A DNA stretch of 64,000 bases from Aedes albopictus (GCF_035046485.1 NW_026917276.1:42665-106664); one strand, 5' to 3'; numbered from the stretch's first letter, positions 1 to 10,382 are shown. The notes: generated by a model not told the origin, from the letters alone. Numbers and translations are program-made.

Positions 1-170
1 AAAGTTCGGACAGATTGATTTTGTCACGTGCTGACCTCTCCAGGAGTCTTCCATAAGACCCGGTATGTAATAATTGATGTGCAACATATTTGGGGGGTAT
101 AAATACCGGCTTGTCCGGAGAATACAGTCAGTTTCAATTCAACAATCATAGAGTGTTTTAATTAACCCTA
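1..170 (+). promoter_or_regulatory. TATA plus initiator core promoter, possible LTR remnant
   Basis: TATAAATA lies at 98-105 and an insect-type initiator TCAGT at 128-132. The initiator A (130) is 32 nt from the first T of the TATA box, the normal spacing for an arthropod Pol II start. No gene follows: RT coding sequence of a truncated LINE begins near 175. A solo-LTR or other mobile-element promoter fragment is the likeliest origin, but no matching second LTR is visible. Confidence 0.4.
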
Positions 171-943
171 TCACTTCCAAGGCGAGTCTACGTCACGGTC
201 GACAACGGACCAGATCTTCACCGTACGGGAAATCCTCCAGAAATGCCGTGAATACCAGGTCCCAACGCACCACCTGTTCATCGACTTCAAAGCGGCATAC
301 GACAGTATCGACCGCACAGAGCTATGGAAAATCATGGACGAAAACAGCTTTCCCGGGAAGCTTACCAGACTGATAAGAGCAACGATGAACGGTGTGCAGA
401 ACAGCGTAAGGTTTTCGTGTGAACTATCCAGTTCATTCGAATCTCGACGGGGACTACGACAAGGACTTTCCTGCCTACTATTCAACATCGCCCTGGAAGG
501 TGTTATGCGACGAGCCGGGCTCAACAGCCGAGGTACGATCTTCACGGAATCCGGCCAATTTGTCTGTTTTGCGGATGACATGGATATTATTGCTAGAACA
601 TTTGGAACGGTGGCAGAACTGTACACCCGCCTGAAACGCGAAGCAGCAAAAGTCGCACTGGTGGTGAATGCGGCTAAGACAAAGTACATGCTGGTAGGTG
701 GGACTGAGCGAGACAGGACAAGCCTTGGCAGCAATGTTACGATAGACGGGGATACTTTCGAGGTGGTGGAAGGATTCGTCTACCTCGGTTCCTTGCTAAC
801 GGCTGACAATAACGTGAGTCGTGAAATACGAAGGCGCATCATCAGTGGAAGTCGTGCCTACTATGGGCTCCAGAAGAAACTGCGGTCAAAAAAGATTCAC
901 CCCCGCACCAAATGTACCATGTACAATACGTTAATAAGACCGG
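171..943 (+). pseudogene. RTE-like non-LTR retrotransposon RT, 5' part (split by insertion)
   Basis: Reverse-transcriptase coding sequence is open from about 181 (STTDQIF, HLFIDFKAAYDSID) through LRQG, the catalytic CFADDMDII (near 570-596) and the thumb (FVYLGSLLT), up to TLIRP at 943. The copy starts inside the RT domain, so it is 5'-truncated. The residues normally found between QG and LSCLLF appear shortened. The frame breaks off where an R1-type element is inserted; the remainder resumes at 6480 with the same IRP codons. RTE affiliation rests on motif style and on the short-repeat 3' tail. Confidence 0.75.
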
Positions 944-1198
944 GGGCAGCAGGGACGAAAGTCCTGGGGCCTGACGCACCCCCCCGCTTGCGAGTCAGCC
1001 GCGTAGTCGCCGGCTAAGAATAGGACTACTAACCCCAATTCAAGGTGTCAAGCGACCCGTGCTGAGGAATGAGTGATCGAGGGGGTGAAAAAGATGCTCG
1101 ATCTTTAACGGAGCCTGTGGGGTACCTGGGCACCCCCCACAGTAAGCTGTCCCTTACCGCGTTAATGCAGGGCTCTGGCGTGGTGGACATTCTTTCCC

Positions 1199-2779
1199 GT
1201 GCGACTCGTGGGATTAATCATGAAATCAAACAAATCAAGCAATCAAAATTCAGGTGGAAGTAGTGGTGGGATCAACCCCTTCGCAAGAAGCGGGTTGATG
1301 AGATCTCCGACAAGGAGAAGTGAGGAGATAGGCGCTGGGAGTTGCGTACGCAGCTCAAGCGTGGGTGCTCCAGTCCACTTCCCGGCAAGCCAGCCGGTGG
1401 AGGTTATGGACGGAGCGTGGTTGTTGAGGGCCGTCAACCGAGGATCCAAAGGACGGTCCGCAATAGAGGTGGCTGAGCAGCAGCTTGGCAAAATCATCGA
1501 CTTTGCGTCCACTAAGTCGAACATAAGCAAGGACCTGTAAACGGCCTTGCTTCGACTTAGGGCGTCGATCGACGATGCCAAGCAGGAGCACGCGGCACTC
1601 GCGTTGCTGACTGCTGCAGCAGCGGAGCCTGCAAATGAGAAAGTGCCGAAGTTTACCCAAACGGAGGCCTTCTCCTTCGCAGGAAGTCCAAATAAGGCGG
1701 AAGCGACTGCTCGCGACAAACGGGGCAAGCAATCGCAGAAGCGGGCGAGGCAACCGTCAGGCGAGGAGCTGTCTGGCGGTGCCCGCAAGGCCAGGCGAAT
1801 CATTACCCCGAAAGTCGGTAATAATGCCGGAAGGTCGGACCCCAGCCAGGGTTCCCGGAAAGCTGGGAAGGGTGGGCCTGAAAAGGCTGGCCCGTTCCGG
1901 AACGATGGGAACAAGGGGTTGCGACCGCTAGTGGGCCCTCAACAGCCACAGAGTAGGGCGATCCAAGGGGAGGACCCCCCTTGGACGAAGGTAGAGCGGA
2001 AGAAGAAGAAGGCGAATCCGCAGGTAGTAGCGCAGGACGCCAAGCCAAGGCGTAGGAGGGCAGGTGCCAAGCGCGAGAAAGGCGACGCTATCGTCATCAA
2101 GACGGAACAGTCCAAGTACTCGGACGTCTTGAAGATGATGCGAAGCGACGCCAAGCTTGAGGGTCTTGGAGCCGACGTACGCAGTATTAGACGTACTCGT
2201 ACGGGCGAGATGATCCTGGAGCTGAAGCGCCAGAAGGAGCACAAGGGCGCCGCCTATAAGAGGCTGGCAGAAGAGGTCCTTGGTGAGGGTGTGCAGGTGA
2301 GGGCTTTGACACATGAGGCGACTCTGAAGGTCAAGGACATCGATGAGATCACCGAAGTGGAAGAGCTCGTCACGGCACTGCGGCAACAGTGCGATGTGCA
2401 GGTGGCCGCCGCAGCCGTTAAGCTACGGAAAGGGCCAGCAGGGACACAGGTAGCTTTGGTTCAGCTACCTGTGGCGGACGTCAAAAAGTCCGTTAAAGTA
2501 GGGAGCATAAAGGTGGGTTGGTGTGTATGTCACCTGACATTCCACGAGCCACCAGAGGTTTGCTTCAGGTGTCTGGAACCAGGACACAAGTCGTGGGACT
2601 GCAAAGGCCCCGACAGGCGCAAACTGTGCAGGCGATGCGGCGCTGAAGGTCATAAGGCCCAAAGCTGCACGAGTCCGCCCATCTGCATGATCTGTACCGG
2701 GAAATCCTCGAACAACAGACATCCGATGGGTGGTCCAAGGTGCCCGGCCTTCAACAAAGCCGCAGTGAACAACAAATGA
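1199..2779 (+). pseudogene. R1-type ORF1 (gag-like RNA-binding protein), one in-frame stop
   Basis: Reading frame of 527 codons encoding the RNP protein that binds the element RNA. The frame is interrupted once, by TAA at 1538-1540 (codon 114), after STKSNISKDL; coding resumes at once with TALLRLRASIDDA, so a point change such as AAA to TAA is the simplest cause. The middle is basic and KK/RR-rich. The C-terminus carries two classical CCHC knuckles (CFRCLEPGHKSWDC near residue 453, CRRCGAEGHKAQSC) and a third Cys/His cluster (CMICTG..H..C), the usual gag signature of R1, I and Jockey elements. The start could instead be the ATG at 1220. The stop codon TGA overlaps the ORF2 ATG as ATGA. Confidence 0.82.
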
Positions 2780-5763
2780 CAGTGCAGGTAACGCAGCTGA
2801 ACCTGAACCACTGTGATGCGGCTCAGCAACTGCTTTGTCAGGCAGTTTCTGAGTGGGAGACGGATATCGCCATCATATCGGACCCATACCGAGTACCCGC
2901 CGGCAACGGCAACTGGGTCGCGGATGGGACCAGAAAAATGGCGGCGATATGGACGACGGGTAAATACCCCGTTCAGGAGTTGGTGTCTACTACCTATGAG
3001 GGCTTCGTGGTCGCCAAAGTAAACGGGGTCTTCTTCTGTAGCTGTTATGCGCCTCCGCGGTGGCCGATCGAGCAGTTCACGCAAATGCTGGACCGCTTAA
3101 CGACCGTGCTAACAGGGCGAAGGCCGGTGGTAATAGCGGGCGACTTTAATGCCTGGGCCGTGGAATGGGGAAGCCGTTTCACGAACCAGCGGGGTCAGAT
3201 CCTGCTAGAAACACTGGCCATCTTAGATGTCGACTTGGCTAATGTCGGTACCAAGAGTACCTTTAGTCGGAATGGAGCGGAGTCAATTATTGACGTGACC
3301 TTTTGCAGTCCTGGCCTAACAAGTAGTTCGAACTGGAGAGTAGATGATGGCTACACTCACAGCGACCACCTGGCGGTTCGCTACAGTATCGACTACAATA
3401 ACAGCAGACAGCGGATAGAAGAAGAGGCGGCTAGGTCAAGGCCAAGCCCTCGCAGGTGGAAGACATCATACTTCGACGAAGGGGTATTTAGGGAGGCGCT
3501 CCGCCGTGAGCGAAACTTAATCGGTTTAGACGGCGACGAGCTGGTAGCGGTGCTCTCACGTGCGTGTGATGCGACCATGCCTAGGCGAGTCCACCCTAGA
3601 AATGGGAGGCCACCGGCTTACTGGTGGACCGACGCGATTGCGGACCTGCGCCGCGCCTGCCTAAGGGCTAGGCGGCGGATGCAGCGAGCACGATCAGAGG
3701 AAGAGCGAAACGAACGGCGGGTGGTGTTCGCCGCTGCAAAAGCCGCGCTTAAGACCGAGATAAGAGCAAGCAAAAAGGCCTGCTTTGAGGGTCTCTGTCA
3801 GAGTGCCAATACGAACCCGTGGGGTGACGCCTACAGGATCGTTATGGCCAAGACGAGAGGTGTGATGGCTCCTACAGAGCAATCTCCAGAGATGTTGGAG
3901 GGGATCATTGGAGGACTTTTTCCGCGTCATGATCCTAGTCCTTGGCCTCCTTTCGTAGGACAGCCGGGGACTGGGGCTGGCGATGAGGAGAGGGTCACCG
4001 ATGTGGAACTTGCGGGGATAGCTAAGTCCCTTAGCGTAGGTAAGGCCCCAGGTCCGGACGGAGTTCCGAACCTGGCCTTAAAAGTAGCTATTGCAGAGGC
4101 TCCCGAGATGTTCAGGTCTGCTATGCAGAAATGCCTGGACGAGGGAGTTTTCCCAGAAGCTTGGAAGAGGCAGAGCCTGGTACTATTGCCAAAGGCGGGG
4201 AAACCACCCGGAGACCCGTCGGCATATAGACCAATATGCTTGATTGACACGGCGGGGAAGGTGCTCGAAAAGATCATCCTCAATAGAATGTTGCGGTTCA
4301 CCGAGGGCGAAAATGGTCTTTCGAGTAACCAGTACGGCTTCCGGAAGGGGAGGTCCACCGTAGACGCTATCTTGTCGGTTACAAAAACCGCCGAGAAAGC
4401 ACTCGAGCCTAAGAGGAGGGGAATTCGCTTTTGCACGGTAGTGACTCTGGATGTAAGGAATGCGTTTAATAGCGCCAGCTGGTCTGCTATTGCCGATGCG
4501 CTCTTGCGTCTGGGGATACCGGAGTACCTGTACAAGATTCTCGGAAGTTACTTTCAGAATCGTGTACTAGTCTACGACACGGAGGTGGGTCGGAAGTGCT
4601 TTCACATAACCTCAGGAGTCCCGCAAGGTTCCATCCTGGGTCCGGTGTTATGGAATGTCATGTACGACGAGGTGTTGAGGTTAGAGTATCCAGTGGGAGT
4701 GGTGATTGTCGGATTTGCCGACGACATTACGCTCGAAGTCTACGGTGAAACGATCGAGGAGGTAAAGTTGACTACCAACCACTCGATCAAGGTTGTGGAG
4801 GCGTGGATGCGGTCCAGGAAACTGGAGCTGGCTCACCACAAGACAGAGGTGACGGTTGTTAACAACCTGAAGTCGGAGCAGCAGACGGAGATCAGTGTAG
4901 GAGACTGTACTATCCTGTCAAAGCGCTCCGTCAAACACTTGGGCGTGATAATCGACGATAAGCTTACTTTCGGTAGCCACGTCGATTATGCCTGTAAAAG
5001 AGCCTCCACAGCTATTGCGGCACTGTCCCGGATGATGTCCAATAGCTCTGCGGTGTACGCCAGTAAGCGCAAGCTTCTGGCTAGTGTTGCTACATCCATA
5101 CTTAGGTATGGCGGCCCGGCGTGGGGCACCGCGCTAAGTACTAAATGCTACCGACGGAAGCTGGAAAGTACTTACAGGCTTATGTGCCTGAGGGTTGCGA
5201 GCGCGTACCGTACCGTGTCACACGACGCTCTCTGCGTCATTACTGGTATGGTGCCTATCAGCATTCTTATCAGTGAGGACATGGAGTGCTTCGAAATGCG
5301 CGGCACAAGAGGCATACGCAGGACTGTCAGGATGGCCTCTATGGTCAAATGGCAGCGCGCGTGGGACAGCTCCACCAAAGGAAGGTGGACCTATAGGTTG
5401 ATACCGAGGGTAGATAGTTGGATTAATAGGCGCCATGGGGAAGTCACATTCCACCTGACACAGGTCCTTACAGGTCATGGTTGCTTCCGACAGTATCTAC
5501 ACCGTTTCGGGCATGCGGATTCTCCCGAATGCCCAGTGTGCAATGGTTTAGAGGAAACGGCGGAACACGTTTTGTTCGTGTGCCCGCGTTTTCGCACAAT
5601 GCGTGACCGCATGCTTGCCACATGCGGGGAGGACACAACTCCGGACAACTTGGTCCAGAGGATGTGTAGGGATGAGTTTGGCTGGAACGCCGTTTCAACG
5701 GCTATTACCCACATCGTCTGGGAGCTACAGAGGAGGTGGCGCGTGGACTCGGAGAATGGCTAG
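2776..5763 (+). CDS. R1-type ORF2: endonuclease and reverse transcriptase
   Basis: An uninterrupted 995-aa pol protein performing target-primed reverse transcription. The N-terminal APE-like endonuclease (residues about 1-220) shows QLNLNHCD, GDFNAW and the terminal SDHLAV motif. The RT domain shows SAYRPICLIDTAGK, LDVRNAFNSASW, GVPQGSILGP and the catalytic FADD near residue 646. The thumb has HLGVIIDDKLTF. Near residue 920 a Cys/His finger (CPVC..HVLFVC) matches the C-terminal finger of R1 and I elements. No RNase H is visible. I chose ATG 2776 because it forms an ATGA overlap with the ORF1 stop; the same frame also opens upstream at ATG 2740. No frameshift or stop was seen, so the enzyme may still be functional. 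Confidence 0.9.
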   Translation: MTVQVTQLNLNHCDAAQQLLCQAVSEWETDIAIISDPYRVPAGNGNWVADGTRKMAAIWTTGKYPVQELVSTTYEGFVVAKVNGVFFCSCYAPPRWPIEQFTQMLDRLTTVLTGRRPVVIAGDFNAWAVEWGSRFTNQRGQILLETLAILDVDLANVGTKSTFSRNGAESIIDVTFCSPGLTSSSNWRVDDGYTHSDHLAVRYSIDYNNSRQRIEEEAARSRPSPRRWKTSYFDEGVFREALRRERNLIGLDGDELVAVLSRACDATMPRRVHPRNGRPPAYWWTDAIADLRRACLRARRRMQRARSEEERNERRVVFAAAKAALKTEIRASKKACFEGLCQSANTNPWGDAYRIVMAKTRGVMAPTEQSPEMLEGIIGGLFPRHDPSPWPPFVGQPGTGAGDEERVTDVELAGIAKSLSVGKAPGPDGVPNLALKVAIAEAPEMFRSAMQKCLDEGVFPEAWKRQSLVLLPKAGKPPGDPSAYRPICLIDTAGKVLEKIILNRMLRFTEGENGLSSNQYGFRKGRSTVDAILSVTKTAEKALEPKRRGIRFCTVVTLDVRNAFNSASWSAIADALLRLGIPEYLYKILGSYFQNRVLVYDTEVGRKCFHITSGVPQGSILGPVLWNVMYDEVLRLEYPVGVVIVGFADDITLEVYGETIEEVKLTTNHSIKVVEAWMRSRKLELAHHKTEVTVVNNLKSEQQTEISVGDCTILSKRSVKHLGVIIDDKLTFGSHVDYACKRASTAIAALSRMMSNSSAVYASKRKLLASVATSILRYGGPAWGTALSTKCYRRKLESTYRLMCLRVASAYRTVSHDALCVITGMVPISILISEDMECFEMRGTRGIRRTVRMASMVKWQRAWDSSTKGRWTYRLIPRVDSWINRRHGEVTFHLTQVLTGHGCFRQYLHRFGHADSPECPVCNGLEETAEHVLFVCPRFRTMRDRMLATCGEDTTPDNLVQRMCRDEFGWNAVSTAITHIVWELQRRWRVDSENG

Positions 5764-6478
5764 TCCAGATGCAGTACGAGAGGTGGTCCAGGGGTTCGGA
5801 GTCGGCTTCGTAGGTCATACCGGTGCCCTGCGGTCGAGATCGACCCTTACAACGATTAAGTGGCCGCGGAGAGGAAGTCCCGGTAGCGGTGCTGTCGTGG
5901 CGTCGGTCTACTGGGTTGGATCCGAGCCCGCGGTTGGAAAGGGGTCCCCGGCAAGGGTCGGGGTAGGTGAGATCCTGCTGTCTGCAACCTACGGGTGCAT
6001 CTGATAGGGCCTGAAGGGTAGTGATACCCTTCCTTGCGGGCAGGTCAGATCGGGTTGCACGTGGGCATCAGTTCTTGATGTCCGCTCAGCAGTAGGGCGC
6101 GGGCGGGGTTGACCCTGCCCGCCTTCCGAGGACAAAGGGAGTGGCGAGGACCACTCGGGAAACTGGCTAAGCGCCAGCATGCTACCGTGATGGACTCTCC
6201 AAAGCGAGTCATCGATGTTCGTTGCTGCAGGCTACGCAGCTAACCTTGTGGGTGCGATGTGCACTAGCCCCTCTCTGAAGCAATACCTTCTTGGTGGTTC
6301 CGGAGAGACGTAGGGTTTGGCGACCATAGGAATGGTTTAGTGGGTACGAGGAGAGAGTAGTCCTGGATTTTACTTTTGTTGTAGAAGACAGCCTGTCAGA
6401 CCTACACTACCCTAACCTTCTGTTAGGGTGTCTGTTGAGCAGATTATCCCCCTATGGTTTAGAAGGAAAAAAAAAAAA
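5764..6478 (+). other. 3' UTR and poly(A) tail of the R1-type element
   Basis: No coding signal after the ORF2 stop. The GC-rich UTR ends in a 15-nt A run directly before the TSD. An inverted, diverged relative of this UTR lies at about 6945-7270, so the family is present more than once here. Confidence 0.75.
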
Positions 6479-6943
6479 AATAAGACCGGTGGTTCTCTAC
6501 GGACACGAGACATGGACGATGCTCGAGGAGGACCTGCAAGCACTCGGAGTTTTCGAGCGACGGGTGCTAAGGACGATCTTCGGCGGCGTGCAGGAGAACG
6601 GTGTGTGGCGGAGAAGGATGAACCACGAGCTCGCTACACTTTACGGCGAACCCAGCATCCAGAAAGTGGCCAAAGCCGGAAGGATACGGTGGGCAGGGCA
6701 TGTTGCAAGAATGCCGGACAACAACCCTGCAAAGTTGGTGTTTGTTAACCATCCGGTTGGTACAAGAAGCTGTGGAGCGCAGAGAGCACGATGGGCGGAC
6801 CAGGTGGAGCGTGATCTGGCGAGTGTTGGGCGTGACCGACGTTGGAGAGCTGCAGCTGTAAATCGAGTATTATGGCGGCAAATTGTTGATTCAGTATTAT
6901 CATGAATTTGATGTTAACTAAATAAATGAAATGAATGAAATGA
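6479..6943 (+). pseudogene. RTE-like non-LTR retrotransposon, 3' part and tail
   Basis: Continues the frame broken at 943. From the shared IRP codons it reads VVLYGHETWTM, RRMNHELATLYGEPS and IRWAGHVARMPDNNP and stops at 6905 after DSVLS. This is the C-terminal region typical of RTE-like ORF2 proteins. Immediately downstream, about 6918-6943 holds AAATGAATG-type short repeats, the short-repeat 3' end RTE elements use instead of poly(A). With 171-943 this makes one 5'-truncated copy of about 1.2 kb into which the R1-type element jumped. Confidence 0.8.
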
Positions 6944-6944
6944 T

Positions 6945-7270
6945 CCTATAACTATCAACCCACGGTTTTTCTTTTCTTCTAAACCGTGGAGGGATGATCT
7001 GCTCATCAGACACCCGGATAGAAGGACCAAATAGTGTGGGGTTGAGGACCGTCTTATATAAAAAAAAAACAGTGAAGTCCAGGACTACTCTTTTCTTGAC
7101 CCACTAAACAATATGCACATGGTCTCCAAACCCTTTATTTCTCTGGATTCACCAAAAAGGCATTGCATCAGAGAGGGGCTAGAGCACATCGCACCCTCAA
7201 GGTTAGCTGCAGCAACGAACATCGATGGCTCTCTTTGGGGAGTCCACCAAGGTTGCTCGTACACTATTCT
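6945..7270 (-). mobile_element. 3' UTR fragment of a related R1-type element, inverted
   Basis: Read on the minus strand, this matches the 3' UTR of the element at 944-6478 (about its 6180-6470 part), with shared blocks such as AGAGAGGGGCTAGNGCACATC and CTGCAGCAACGAACATCGAT. Divergence and small indels are obvious, so it is an older, severely 5'-truncated copy. The T-rich run near 6966-6980 would be its poly(A) tail. Confidence 0.7.
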
Positions 7271-7500
7271 AGATGCGAAATGGCTATGCTTTTTGGATCG
7301 CCAAGGTCACTAGTAAACCTAGTAAAAATGTAATTCACGATTTTGTGGACGCAGGAGCAGATTTTTGTGAATGTGTAACTCTTATACATCTTATGAGTGA
7401 TATGGAAATTATGCATTTATTAGTAGGTCTTATACATTTTAGTGTTGAGCGGTTTTACTGTGTACCAGACGGTACAGAGCTGACAACCGTGCTATTCCAC
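7271..7500. other. Unassigned sequence
   Basis: Short open frames exist but show no recognisable domain or codon pattern. I see no gene, repeat or promoter here. Confidence 0.4.
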
Positions 7501-8336
7501 TACCCTAGTAAGAATTGGTGACACCTTTCCGAAACGGCGAGTGGGCTAATGGTATGGTTGCCCCCGTCCCGTTAAAACCTTGGCAGGCCTCCAAGTACGT
7601 TCCGAACTCGCCACCCAAGTCGGTGGAAGTAGGCTCAGTTGAACATTCCTGACTAGTGCCGATCTGGCTCTGAACACGGTTCCTCATAAAGGACTGTGTC
7701 AACTCTAGCATGGCCTCACTGCTTGCAAAGATCACCACGGTAGCACTATAGGAGGGCCCCCGGTCTCTACACCGAGCAGCAGCAGCACTAAAGAAGGCCT
7801 ACAACTTGCGAGACCCAAGGTGATGGAATTGAACAGGAAAGTCATCGAGCTGCACGAATACGTAAAAGATCGTAACAACGTGCACACTGAGATTAAGGCG
7901 AAACTGGAAGCATTTCCTCATTTTTTTGGTTTTTGATTTTTAATAAAATAATGAAGCAATATTTTCAAAATCGGTTTTCGTACACATGTAGAGTATGGAT
8001 CAAGGTATCTCCTGAATTTTTCCCTGGTGGAAAAAGTTTTTCGTTTTTGCAGAACCCATTTTTTTTGTGCAATTTTGTTTAAAATGGTTTCTGCAAAAAC
8101 GAAAAACTTTTTCCACCAGGGAAAAATTCAGGAGATACCTTGATTCATACTCTACATGTGCACGAAACCCGATTTTGAAAATATTGCTTCGTTATTTTAT
8201 AAAAAAAAATCAAAAACCAAAAAGTGAGGAAATGGATCCAGTTTTGCCTTAAGCAAAGGGTGTCGAGCCTCAGGTATGCCATGTTGGAAGCTGATTGCGA
8301 GCACACAGCGTTGCGTAAGAGAGCTGAGACTGCTGA
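7501..8336 (+). pseudogene. R1-type gag (ORF1) 5' fragment, split by a MITE and cut by a gap
   Basis: In the frame entering near 7743 the sequence reads STPSSSSTKEGLQLARPKV, then VIELHEYVKDRNNVHTEI. This is the coiled-coil-like N-terminal segment of R1-clade ORF1 proteins. The frame is broken at TTAA 7893-7896 by a 352-bp palindromic MITE and resumes after TTAA 8249-8252 as KQRVSSLRYAMLEADCEH. Counting the TTAA once joins the frame exactly. The fragment runs into the assembly gap at 8337. The GC-rich part at 7501-7740 resembles an R1-type 5' UTR; an ATG at 7708 is followed by a stop, so the N-terminus is damaged or starts elsewhere. Confidence 0.72.
7897..8248. mobile_element. TTAA-flanked palindromic MITE (Wuneng/piggyBac type)
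   Basis: A 352-bp near-perfect palindrome: two arms of about 160 bp around a loop of about 40 bp. Termini read GGCRAAACTGG inward from both ends, and TTAA flanks each end (7893-7896, 8249-8252). Removing the element plus one TTAA restores the gag frame. TTAA TSDs are characteristic of the piggyBac superfamily and of the mosquito MITE family Wuneng; assignment to a named family is inference. Confidence 0.88.
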
Positions 8337-8836
8337 NNNNNNNNNNNNNNNNNNNNNNNNNNNNNNNNNNNNNNNNNNNNNNNNNNNNNNNNNNNNNNNN
8401 NNNNNNNNNNNNNNNNNNNNNNNNNNNNNNNNNNNNNNNNNNNNNNNNNNNNNNNNNNNNNNNNNNNNNNNNNNNNNNNNNNNNNNNNNNNNNNNNNNNN
8501 NNNNNNNNNNNNNNNNNNNNNNNNNNNNNNNNNNNNNNNNNNNNNNNNNNNNNNNNNNNNNNNNNNNNNNNNNNNNNNNNNNNNNNNNNNNNNNNNNNNN
8601 NNNNNNNNNNNNNNNNNNNNNNNNNNNNNNNNNNNNNNNNNNNNNNNNNNNNNNNNNNNNNNNNNNNNNNNNNNNNNNNNNNNNNNNNNNNNNNNNNNNN
8701 NNNNNNNNNNNNNNNNNNNNNNNNNNNNNNNNNNNNNNNNNNNNNNNNNNNNNNNNNNNNNNNNNNNNNNNNNNNNNNNNNNNNNNNNNNNNNNNNNNNN
8801 NNNNNNNNNNNNNNNNNNNNNNNNNNNNNNNNNNNN
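8337..8836. other. Assembly gap, 500 N
   Basis: Exactly 500 unknown bases, probably a placeholder of arbitrary length. Open frames spanning it are not real. Confidence 0.99.
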
Positions 8837-9730
8837 AACGATAGGTCTTGTCTGCTGAAGAAAGGCCATCATTATTTTCCCTTTCTTCTATCGAAATCAC
8901 ACTAATTCATACAGATTATGATTTGCTCCTTGCTGAAAAATGTTGCTAAAACTGTCGTTTATTAATTTGTTGTGCAAAAATGGCTTCACTTTGACGTGCA
9001 ATAATCGGAATTCGTTTTTGAGTTATTCCTCCAGAGATTGAACGCCATACTTCCCAACATAATAATCGGAAGGGTAAGAAATAACGAAAGTATTTCGTTT
9101 CTGTAATATGTTAGCTTTTGAAAGCAGGCTCAATTTTTTAAATTGTCTTGAACGAAGCAATGAGTTACATTTTCCATTGCGTTCTTAAAAGATGATTGTA
9201 ATCTGTATCAACGAGATTTAAGCCCTTCCGAAAAAAGAAATCACATTTTGCGAGTTTGTCGGGATTGGGATTCGATCCTAGGTCCTCAGCGTAAGCGTCA
9301 CGTGTTTTAACCATCACACTAGGTTCGTTTTACAAAAAATAAAATAAAAAAAAAGTCTTACGAAACCTATTGCATCTACTAGAGAGCAAAAAAATGACAG
9401 TTCTCGCCAATTCTTAACGAAAGGAATTTGAAAACATATCACTAACACGCAAACCGACATTCGGTTCTTCAGATTTCTGCTCTTGAGAATTCGAGTTGTG
9501 GCTTCGTCATACATTCACCTTAAGTTTTTACATTTAGGTGTCAAGTATGGTTTACAGAATTTAAATATCAAAAACTCCAAGAGTGTCAAACAGTATTTAA
9601 TCGAAAAAAAAAATATATATTTTTTTTTCGATTACTGTACTCTTTTGTACTCTTTTATCAGATTTCTTGAATGTACTCTTTTCATGTGCGAACAATATGG
9701 TAACCCTAGCAACAATGACATGGTAATAGA
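8837..9730. other. Mostly unassigned AT-rich DNA
   Basis: No gene seen. It holds a tRNA-like block at 9261-9325 (listed separately) and a perfect short AT palindrome at about 9598-9634. Confidence 0.45.
9261..9325 (-). repeat. tRNA-like block with A and B boxes (SINE remnant)
   Basis: On the minus strand a B-box-like AGGATCGAATCC (9268-9279) follows an A-box-like TAGTGTGATGGTTA (9308-9321) at tRNA-like spacing. The cloverleaf is not complete enough for a tRNA gene, so a tRNA-derived SINE head is the better reading. Confidence 0.4.
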
Positions 9731-10104
9731 GGGATCGCTCTTTCCTCATCGACCAGTGCACAAAGTGACATGGGTTTCCCGCGATGGCGTCACGGAAAAA
9801 ACAAATCGACGACATCTGCATCAGCCGAAAATGGAGACGGAGCCTTCTTGAAGTGCGGAACAAACGTAACGCCGACATTGCGCATTGCTAGGATCCATCG
9901 ACAGGAGGAGAAAATCGGGCGCCGGTTCAACACACGCCGACTGGAAGACGCTGCGGTGAAAAGGTCCTTCGTCGAGGAGCTAGAGAACCGTGCTGCCGAT
10001 ATTCCACAAGGTGACCTGGAGGAAGATAATGGAGCGAAGAAACGCCAAAGCAGCGATAAAGCGAGCGAAAACACAAGGAGCCAAAGCCGTAGCCCCGTAG
10101 TTGT
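9730..10104 (+). pseudogene. LINE A fragment: end of endonuclease and linker
   Basis: The frame reads HKVTWVSRDGVTEK and then, after a shift, QIDDICISRKWRRSLLEVRN. This is the last part of an APE endonuclease in a LINE family with an RT of the HIVTLRIIS type (see 15891-16410). RQEEKIGRRFNTRRLED then follows from the linker before the RT. Frameshifts make it a dead fragment. The part from 9899 is duplicated at 11619-11815. Confidence 0.65.
9899..10104 (+). repeat. Direct repeat, left copy (pairs with 11619-11815)
   Basis: About 200 bp of LINE A linker sequence, beginning CGACAGGAGGAGAAAATCGG and ending near CAAAGCCGTAGC, recurs in the same orientation at 11619-11815 with only scattered changes. 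The two copies bracket the LINE B fragment. Confidence 0.85.
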
Positions 10105-10382
10105 TTACGATATCGAGAAGGCATTCGCTCAAAAGCAATCCTGCTTGGGTGTTTTCTTAGCTATCGAGGGTGCCTTTGACAACGTGCCTTTCGATGCCTT
10201 ATTGGAAGCCGCACGGGGTCATGGTATATCTCCAATGATTTCCAATTGGATTCACCAAATGCTCAAAAACCGACATCTCTTCTCGACATTGCGTCAAGCG
10301 GCGATTAGGAAATTGAGTGTTCGTGGATGCCCTCAAGGGGAACCCAACAAACATTTTTGCTTTACAAGAGTGGAACAAACTA

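Larger units (their letters stand above)
944..6478 (+). mobile_element. Full-length R1-clade-like non-LTR retrotransposon
   Basis: A 5.5-kb element is inserted in the RT gene of an RTE-like LINE. The TSD AATAAGACCGG is at 933-943 and 6479-6489; its two leading A bases merge with the poly(A) run at the 3' end. The parts are a 5' UTR of about 250 nt, ORF1 (gag-like, three zinc knuckles), ORF2 (endonuclease plus RT plus C-terminal zinc finger, no RNase H seen), a 0.7-kb 3' UTR and a poly(A) tail. ORF order and the CCHC gag match the R1 clade. The insertion is not in 28S rDNA, so a target-specific R1 is unlikely. One nonsense codon in ORF1 is the only lesion noticed. Confidence 0.88.

Noticed and set aside
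1243..5714. Several antisense open frames within the R1-type element
   Set aside because: Shadows of the GC-rich ORF1 and ORF2; no domains and no independent signals.
944..6478. Site-specific 28S rDNA R1 insertion
   Set aside because: The flanks are RTE-like RT coding sequence and an 11-bp TSD, not rDNA.
8145..8905. Long open frames across 8337-8836
   Set aside because: They consist mostly of N and reflect the assembly gap, not coding sequence.
9261..9325. Functional tRNA gene
   Set aside because: A and B boxes are recognisable, but acceptor and anticodon stems do not form; a SINE remnant fits better.
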